A stretch of DNA of 64,000 nucleotides, taken from Halichoerus grypus (taxonomy: Eukaryota; Chordata; Mammalia; Carnivora; Phocidae). The stretch lies in the NCBI RefSeq assembly GCF_964656455.1, contig NC_135721.1:46817530-46881529 (forward strand), read 5' to 3'. This document shows positions 54,201 to 63,200 of this stretch, piece by piece. The notes under the pieces are model-generated. The model did not search any database and was not told the DNA's origin. It saw nothing but the letters and a program-made list of their open reading frames with translations. Position 1 is the first letter of the stretch. The number at the start of each line of letters is the position of its first letter. A program made the position numbers and the translations under genes.

Positions 54201-57200
54201 ATTAACTGAGAAAGCAAGGAGGAAGAAAAGGACAGGAAATGATCATCTGGATGAGAGGGAGGGGGAATGGGCCAGGAAAACATGATTGCTAGGCAGCATG
54301 AAGGGCTCACTGGAGTTTCACAGTGATAAATTTAAAGTATTTTTTTTTCCAGCCATGTTTTAGCCATATGGTTGGAGCACAGACTCGGTGACAGGTGGAT
54401 TTAACTAGAGCTGTGGTTGAGTTACACAAGTTCAACAGAGCCCAAAAAGGACAAGGAAATTGAGGATGTATGCAAATACATAATGGTAATGATTGGCATG
54501 GATTTTAAATCTCATAGGATGGAAGTCTTTGCTAAAGGCCTCGGTTGTTTATACATGAAAAGCAAAGCAATTTAGTAAGTAAATTGTACACTACTGAAAC
54601 TTTTGTTTCAGACTTTGTAGAATTCATTTGGGATCCCCTGTCGACCTCACAGACTACAAGTTTAATAACACACTGCAGAGTGATTCTTGAAGAACTTTCC
54701 ACTTGTGCAAACGAAGTTAGTAAAGGCAAACAGGTAATAATTTCTAGAGTTAAAAAACTTCTTGATTTATTTATAGGTTAATGTACTTTTGTTCTAAATC
54801 TTTGTTTCCAGAAGATGCAAAAGAAGTAATTACCAAAAAACAATTTGGGAAAAAATAGATTTACTTCTGATTTATAGAAACTAGGATTGACCATTTCTTC
54901 TTTATAATAATAAGATGAAAGAATATACCTTTATGTTTATGAACATTCTAACAGGGATGACAGTCATTATTAATTGTAGGATACACATACATGTAATAAG
55001 ACCCAGATTATTATTTTTATTTTTATTAGTTTATTCCTCTCTGTTCAGTGGTCTGGTTTTTGTTCTCATGGTCCAGCCAGCCATTTTTCAGGTTTGTGAA
55101 TATACATTGGCCCTGCAGAGATGAACAGGCATAAATGCATTGTGCAAATTGGTTCCTTCTAAGAGGAAAAAAATTATTTTCTTTTGGCAAAAATCTAGTA
55201 GTGTGGCTTTGCTCTAACAATGATTTTAAAATTAGATTAACATTCATTATATGAACTAGTTATTTGTAATCTGCCAAAGTTAAGAGCAGTAATCTCTTTA
55301 AGGATTCAAAGTTCAGTGAATATGGGGCACCTGGCTGGCTCAGTAGAGCATGTGAGTCTTGATCTTGGAGTCATGAATTCAAGCCCCACATTGGGGTGTA
55401 GATTATACTTAAAAAAAAAAAATCCTTAAAAAAAGTTCAGTAGGATAGATTTTCATCTTACCATGATTTAGAATTGAGTTTTATCCAACATAAGACATAA
55501 GGAGAGACCTTTTAGAGGCTTTGGTGAGAATTTGTTAAATCTTACTTTTATTGTGGTACTCTTTTTTATCATTCTGTTTGTTGATGAGAATGTCATATAT
55601 TCATACAGTTAAATCAGTAAACCAATTATATGTTGACCTTTAAGGAAATTGAGAGAGATTGTAAGCAAGGTGATTGAGAAGTGAGGAGACATGTCGCGTT
55701 CATATTACCAACACCATTAAATTTTAGCACTGGGAATTATGAAGGAGGGAAGCTGTAAGAAGTAAGAGGGAGAAGAGGGAAACCAGCATGATTCCGTCTT
55801 CAAGAAGCATGTAATCTAAAAGGAAATAAGATGTACATAAATTGTTATTTAAGGAGCGCCTGGGTGGCTCAGTCAGTTAAGCTCCAACTCTTGATCTCCG
55901 CTCAGGTCTTGACCTCAGGGTCATGAGTTCAAGCCCTACATTGAGCTCCACGCTAGGTGTGAAGCCTACATTAAAAAGGAAAAAAAAAATGTTATTTAAA
56001 ATAGGAAGTGAGAAGTGGGGGAAGACAAGGAACACTTACTTAATTCCTGCTAAGTACTTGGTACTTTATTAGGTCTTGTTCCTATGTCATCTTAGTTCTA
56101 GCAGCTCTATTAAAAAATGGGTGATAGCTTCATTTTACAGATGAAGAGACAGTCTCAGAAATTTGTTCATAGTAATACCTTGAATTAGAACTAGGATTTG
56201 AACCTTAATCTTATTTTATTTTTTTTTTTTTTTTTAAGATTTTCTTTATTTATTTGACAAAGAGAGAGAGAGGGAGAGCACAAGTAGGCAGAGAGGCAAG
56301 CAGAGGGTGAGGGAGAAGCAGGCTCCGCCCAGAGGAGGGAGCCCGATGTGGGGCTCGATCCCATGACCTGAGCCGAAGGCAGATGCTTAACGACTGAGCC
56401 ACCCAGGCGCCCCAACCTTAATCTTATTTTAAAGCCTAAGCTCATGTCACTGACCACATTGCCTCCCCATCTTCCCACCCACCCCCCCACCTGAGCAGCC
56501 CAGATAAAATACTGTGAAATGTTCAAGGTGGCATTTGAGCTGGGACCTAATGGAAAGTAAAGGATTTGAACATATAGCAACTGTGATGGGAAAGAGGGCA
56601 TTCTTCACCTTCCTCCAACAGAATAAAGACCTATAACTTGAAAATCATTGCAGAAATTAGAGATATTTAACTTAGAAGAAGATATACATGACGATTCTAT
56701 ATTTGAAGAAGGAATGGGTTTATTCTGTGTTGTTACAGAGCATAGAACCAGGATTAGTAGATAAGAGCCACAAGGAAGTAGATATGGAATCTTACATTTG
56801 CTCTCTATATGGGACTATGTAATTGTAACCTAAATATATATAGTGTTTTACTGTTTAATAAACATTTTCACATTGTCTCATTTGATCGTCACAACCTTGT
56901 GAAATGTATTGACTTTAATTGCATTTTACAGACGAAGAAGCTGGGGCCCAGAGGGCCACGTCCCTTGTAAAAGGTCACTTGGGTACTAAGTGGTAGACCC
57001 GGCACTTCGTAATTTGTAATAACTAAAATTTTCAAAAGTGTTACAGAGTCACTCATGAAGTTTTTATACCAGTAATTTTTATTCTAGTAGCCCTCCCACA
57101 ATAAATGTGGAAATTTCAAATGGGTTCTTTGTGTAATTAGTAAGAGACTGGACTACATCAGGACTTTTCAGCTTCAACAGTCTTCATTTGGAGCAGATAA

Positions 57201-60200
57201 TTATTTGTTGGGGGAAGTTGTCCTGTGCATCGTGGTGTGCTTAGCAGCTTCCCTGGCCTCTGACCCCTAGATGCCAGTAGTGCTCCCTAGTCTTGACAAC
57301 CAAAAATATCTCCAGACATTATAAAATATTCCCTGGGCGTGTCACAGTCACTCCTACGTAAGAATCACTGAACTACATAGTGTTCCTGGTTACTAAGACA
57401 GTTTGCCTTGCCAGTGAGATCACTGTGTTTTTTTCAGTGACGTGTAAGAAATTGAAGAGAATGAAAAAGGTTCTAGAAGAATGGACTCAGCATAATTCTT
57501 GTTTTCGAAGTGAGAAGCAAATGATTCTATAAACTAATGCGTGGTTGAGAATAGTTTTGATTCTTGTTAAGATTCTAAAATAGATTATTACAGAGATAGA
57601 TTATGAACACTTAAAGAAAGTAGCAGTTACAATCTGTTACTGATAGGATTCGTCAATACAGGTGATTGCTTATTGAAGCAAATTTTCCCATATTATCTCA
57701 GTTACTTTCACTGATGAATAAGATACTGTTCAGGTAGAGTAGGTAGTGTATTTAAGTATGTTATGATTGTTCCTGTGGATTAAATGGGGAAAGATAAGCT
57801 TAGCAGTGGTACAGTTAGGTACAAGAAACTGGTAGAGTATAGCTACAGAATACTGGACCAAGAGGGATGTGGCTACCTTTGCGGGGAGTCTTTTAGTATT
57901 AGATATCTTCTCAATATTTGCCGTGTTCAGTATTGAACTGGATGAAGATGTAAAATGCATGCTAGTAAAATTTGTCAATGGCACAAAGCTAGGAATTCTG
58001 CATAGATTTAGGGATAGTAGAATAGTATCCAAAAGGATTCCAAATACTGAGAAAATGGACTAACTCTCAAAATATATGGTGTAAAAGGAATATATATTAT
58101 GTCCTACCCCTGTATTCAAACATTCAACTGCAAAAATAAAAGGAAAGAAACGACCTTGAAGCAGCATTGGTAAGCCAGAGAAGGATATAATCAACAGTAA
58201 ACCCAATATGAGTCAATAGTGTCACTTGAGTAATAGAAAGACTATGGGGAGTTCTTTCTACTGGGTGTGTGCTATTTTGAATACAAGTGTTAATATGTGC
58301 TCTGCTCACAGGTAAGACTGCCCTGGGTATGTTGCATTTAATTCTGGGTGTAAGTGTATTAAATGGAAAGTGTCTAAGATGGTATGGGAAAGAGAAAATG
58401 TAGAAAAGGGAAATACCAGTCTTAGAATCTGAAGAATTGTCATGTGGAAGGGAGATTAGTTTTGTTCTGTATGATCTTAAGAAGTAAATTAGGACCAAGG
58501 AGTGGAAGGTATAGAAAAGTTTGTTTCTCATTGTTAACTGAAATCTAATAGTTAATAACTGCCCAAAGTTATGGGCGGCCTCAGGAGATCATGATTCCCT
58601 GTCACTACATGTTTTTAAGCATAAGTTGGTTGACCAGTTAGTGGAAATGTGAAAATGTTATCAAGTATTTAGATTGCTAGTTTTCAGATTTCTTCTATCA
58701 ACAACTTTTTTCACATAAAATCTTACACACCCCTGTACACAAACACACAAAAGCAAAGCTGCTCTGCTGTAGTCAGCACCTCCCCTCTCTCTCCCTTGAG
58801 GGCCTCAACATCTGCCCAAGCCACCCAGGATTATCTCCGTGGATATACAGAGCAGTGTAAAAACTACTAGCTAAAGCTTCTAAGAGTCTTTTCAATGCTA
58901 TTTTAAAGAATGTATACTTGTGTGTGTGTGTGTATTTGTTAAAACTTTACTGTTTGGAGACCTTTTTTTTTCCCCCACACCAAATAATGTATTTGAAAAC
59001 TTGAAAAAGTTAATGAGCTCAGAGTTTTAAAATATATGAATTTGTTTTAAACAAATTTTTGGAAATAATGTCAAACTTAGAGAAAACTCTCATGAATAAA
59101 AATAGCATACTCATAGGCCATTTACCCAGATTCACCTGTCATTAACATTTTGCCCCATTTTGCTTTATTATCCGCTGTGCCATTGTATATATACACAATT
59201 TGTTTCTCCTGAACACTTTGAGAGTAAATTGCATATTTGCTCAGAATAAAGATAGTCTGTTACATAACCATGGGACACTTATTTTCAGTAAACTTCATGA
59301 TATTTACTCTGCCATCCATATTCCACTTCCATCATTTGACTCAATAATGTCCTTTATAGCATTTTTTTAGAGAACTGTTTTTAAGAAACAAAAATTTAAA
59401 CAATATGGAAATACTTGTCAAGGCTAGCATTCAATTACAATGATGTAATTTAATTAGAAAAAAATCAAAACATAACTGTCTGTCTAGTACAAACACAAAC
59501 TCCGTAATCTCCATAAGTAAGATACTACTTTGTGGAGATAATGCCTAGAAAAATGATCTTTATTCTTTTAAAATAATTCAAAATATTTTAGAAATGGGGT
59601 AAAAAAAAATTGAATTTTTGTTTTTAACATTAAATAGTGATATGTGACCACTGGAGGAATATGTCCTTGATATTTAAGTGGAAAAAGAAACAGGACTTCA
59701 GTTAGATATACTTTTTGTGAAAAAAAATACATTTGGTTGAATTCTACATTTATGAGTAATTTGGCCAGTATGGGCTTTTGAGAGCTTAATTTGTGCTACA
59801 CATTGTTACCGACTTGAAAACTATTCTAGTGTGTTTTGTGGCATTTTTATTTTTCAAATATGGATTCCTTTTTAAGAATAAGAAGAATAATATAGAAATT
59901 TTGGTAATACATGAAAAAAAATTTAAATTCCCCTTATCTTTTCATCCTCGTACAAGGACTTGATACCATTGTAGGATATTTTTATCCAGCCTTTTACTTC
60001 AAAGTTATAATCCTAGTGGACATGTACATTTGTATCCTACTTCTTTCCCTTAACATTATCTCATTAAATATTTAATTTTATTTCTTACTACAGTCTTTAT
60101 AAACTTTACCTAAGTAATAGTTTCTTGCAATGGATGATATGTCTTAAAAATACTCTATGATCGAATATTTTGGTTGTTCCCAATTTTTTTTTTTTTTAAG

Positions 60201-63200
60201 ATTTTATTTATTTGACAGAGAGACACAGTGAGAGAGGGAACACAAGCAGGGGGAGTGGGAGTGGGAGAGGGAGAAGCAGGCTTCCCACGGAGCAGGGAGC
60301 CCGATGGGGGCTCGATCCCAGGGCCCTAGGATCATGACCTGAGCCAAAGGCAGACGCTTAACGACTGAGCCACCCAGGCGCCTGGTTGTTCCCAATTTTT
60401 GATTCACAAACATTAAAATGAATGTGCCAAAGTGAATTTACTACTACATCAAAGGACATTGATAAACCAACAAAGGACCCATAGCTAGAGTATATAAAAG
60501 ACTTCTACAAATCAGTAAGAAAGAGAATCTGATTTTTAAAAAATACATAAACAAGCAGCTTTTAATTAGGTACTTAGCAAAATGGCATATCCAAATGACA
60601 AGAATATGAGTGGATACTCAGAGCCCCTGTGTGGCTCAGTTGGTTAAGCATCCAACTCTTGATTTTGGCTCAGGTCATGATCTCAGGCTCCATGCTCAGT
60701 GGGGAGTCTGCTCCTTTCCCTCTCCTTCTGCCCCTCCCCCCGCCCACATGCATGCTCTCTCTCTGAAATAAATAAATCTTAAAAAGAATATGTGTGGGGG
60801 CGCCTGGGTGGCTCAGTTGGTTAAGCGACTGCCTTCGGCTCAGGTCATGATCCTGGAGTCCCGGGATCGAGTCCCACATCGGGCTCCCTGCTCAGCAGGG
60901 GGTCTGCTTCTCCCTCTGCCCTCTTCCCTCTCATGCTCTCTGTCTCTCATTCTCTCTCTCTCAAATAAATAAAATCTTTAAAAAAAAAAAAATATGAATG
61001 GATGCTCATCATCACATTACTCAACAGGAAAATAAAAACTAAAACATAATAAAGTATGACTATATACCCCAGGAATTGTAAACATTAAAAAATAAAAGGA
61101 TACCACATATTAGTAAAGGGGTAGGGAAGCAGGATTTCTCATACATGGCTGGTGGAAATGTAAATGGGATATCACTGCTTCAGAAAACAATTTGGCATTA
61201 TGTACAAAGGTGAATGTATATACATAAACTAAATTCCAGCAATTACATTCTTATGTGTATATCCATTAGAAATGTAGGGCTGTGTATATTAAAAGACACG
61301 TATAAGAACTTTTATACAATATTGTGTGTAATATAGCCCCCAAACTGGAAACCACCTGAATGTCCCATCATTAGTATTCATGTGACAGAATATGCTATAC
61401 AGCAATGAGAATGCACTAGCTACAGCTGTGTGCACCAACATGGGTGAATAAAGTTCTCTTGTACCTAATTGATAGTTATTTTAACACCTGATTCTATGTA
61501 TACAAATGTGTACTATACTTTTAAAATGGTAAATAGACTTCTACCTATGGCCATCACTGATGCTTTTAAATTTTTATATAATAGGATTTACTTAAATCCG
61601 TTGTTGTGAGAATGAAGAAAGCAATAGAAGATGATGTTTTTATTCCTCTGTATCCAAAGAGGTAAGAGCTGTTGATTTCTAGATTATATGAAATAGCTAA
61701 TCATGTAACACAGAATTAAGAATGTAATACAAAAGAAACTATATTAAGTGTTCTCTCAAACATACATACACCTATTAAGGTGCAAATTGGATTTCAACAA
61801 AATATTTCTCACTTTTTATATGCCATGTATGATACCTAGCACACTTGGACATCAGTTTTTTTATGTTAAGAACATAGCAGGGGGCATCGCAGAATGGTTA
61901 AATCCATACACTGGAGCCCAGATTTACCATTACTAGATATTTGACTTTGGGCCTTTGTGCGCATCAGTGTCTTTGTATGTAAAGTGAGGTATTAATGCCT
62001 ACTTCACAGGACATTGTGAAGATGAAGAGCGTGCTCAGAACAGTGCCTGGCACAGAAAGCTAGAAACTATCTGAATTGTGGATTTACTTTAGGAAACAAG
62101 TAGGGGTTTTTTTTGTTTTTGTTTTCCTTGCCTGGGGAGACATTTTTCTAGATGAAAAACATTGCTACAGCTGTTGCCAAAAAAAATTACTGCCTGTGCT
62201 CTCTTCTAGGATTCTTAGGTTTAAGGTCTCACATTTAGGTCTTTAATCCAATTTGAGCGTATTCTTATCTATGGCATGAGAAAGTGGTCCAGTTTTCCAG
62301 CACCATTTGTTGAAGAGACTGTCTTTTCCCCTTTGAATATTCTTGCTTTTTTAATGTAGAATCAATTGACCATATAAGTATGGGTTTATTTCTAGTTCTT
62401 TATTCTGTTCCATTGATCTGTGTGTCTGTTTTTGTGCCAGTATCATACTGTTCTGACTACAGCTTTGTAGTATATTTTGAGATCTGGAATTGTGATACCT
62501 CCAGTTCTGTTCTTTCTCGTGATTGGTTTGACTATTTGGAGTTTTCTGTTGTTCCATGCAAATTTTAGTATTATTCTAGTTCTATGAAAAATGCTGTTGG
62601 TATCTTGATAGGGATTGCATTAAATCTTTAGATTGTTTTGGGTAGTGTGGACATTTTAACAGTATTGGATCTGCCAATCCACGAGAATGGAATTAACTTT
62701 CCATGTGTTTTGTGTTGTCCTCACAACACAATTACATTTCTTATGTGTATATCCATTAGAAATGTTTCTTTCATCCATGTTTTATAGTTTGCAGAGTATA
62801 GGTCTTTTACCTCCTTGGTTAAGTTTATTTCTAGATATTTTATTCTTTTTAGTACAGTTATAAATGGGATTGTTTTCTTACTCTTTTTGCCACTTCATTA
62901 TTAGTGTGTAGAAATGCAACAAATTTCTGTATATTTATTTTGTATCTTGTGACTACTGACTTCACTTATCAGTTCTAGTAGTTTTGGTGGACTCTTCAGG
63001 ATTCTATATACAGTATCATGAATCAAGTGGTATTTGATGCATATTTATACATTTGCTAAGAAGGCATCAGTTTATAGTAGTGGATCATGAACTGAAGCTA
63101 TCCAGTGAGTGTTCACAGGATCGAAGAGCTTTTGTGGGGAGAAAAGAAAGGAACTTCTAAGCTTTCTTGCTAATTTAAATTGTGAAGAGATACCTGCATG

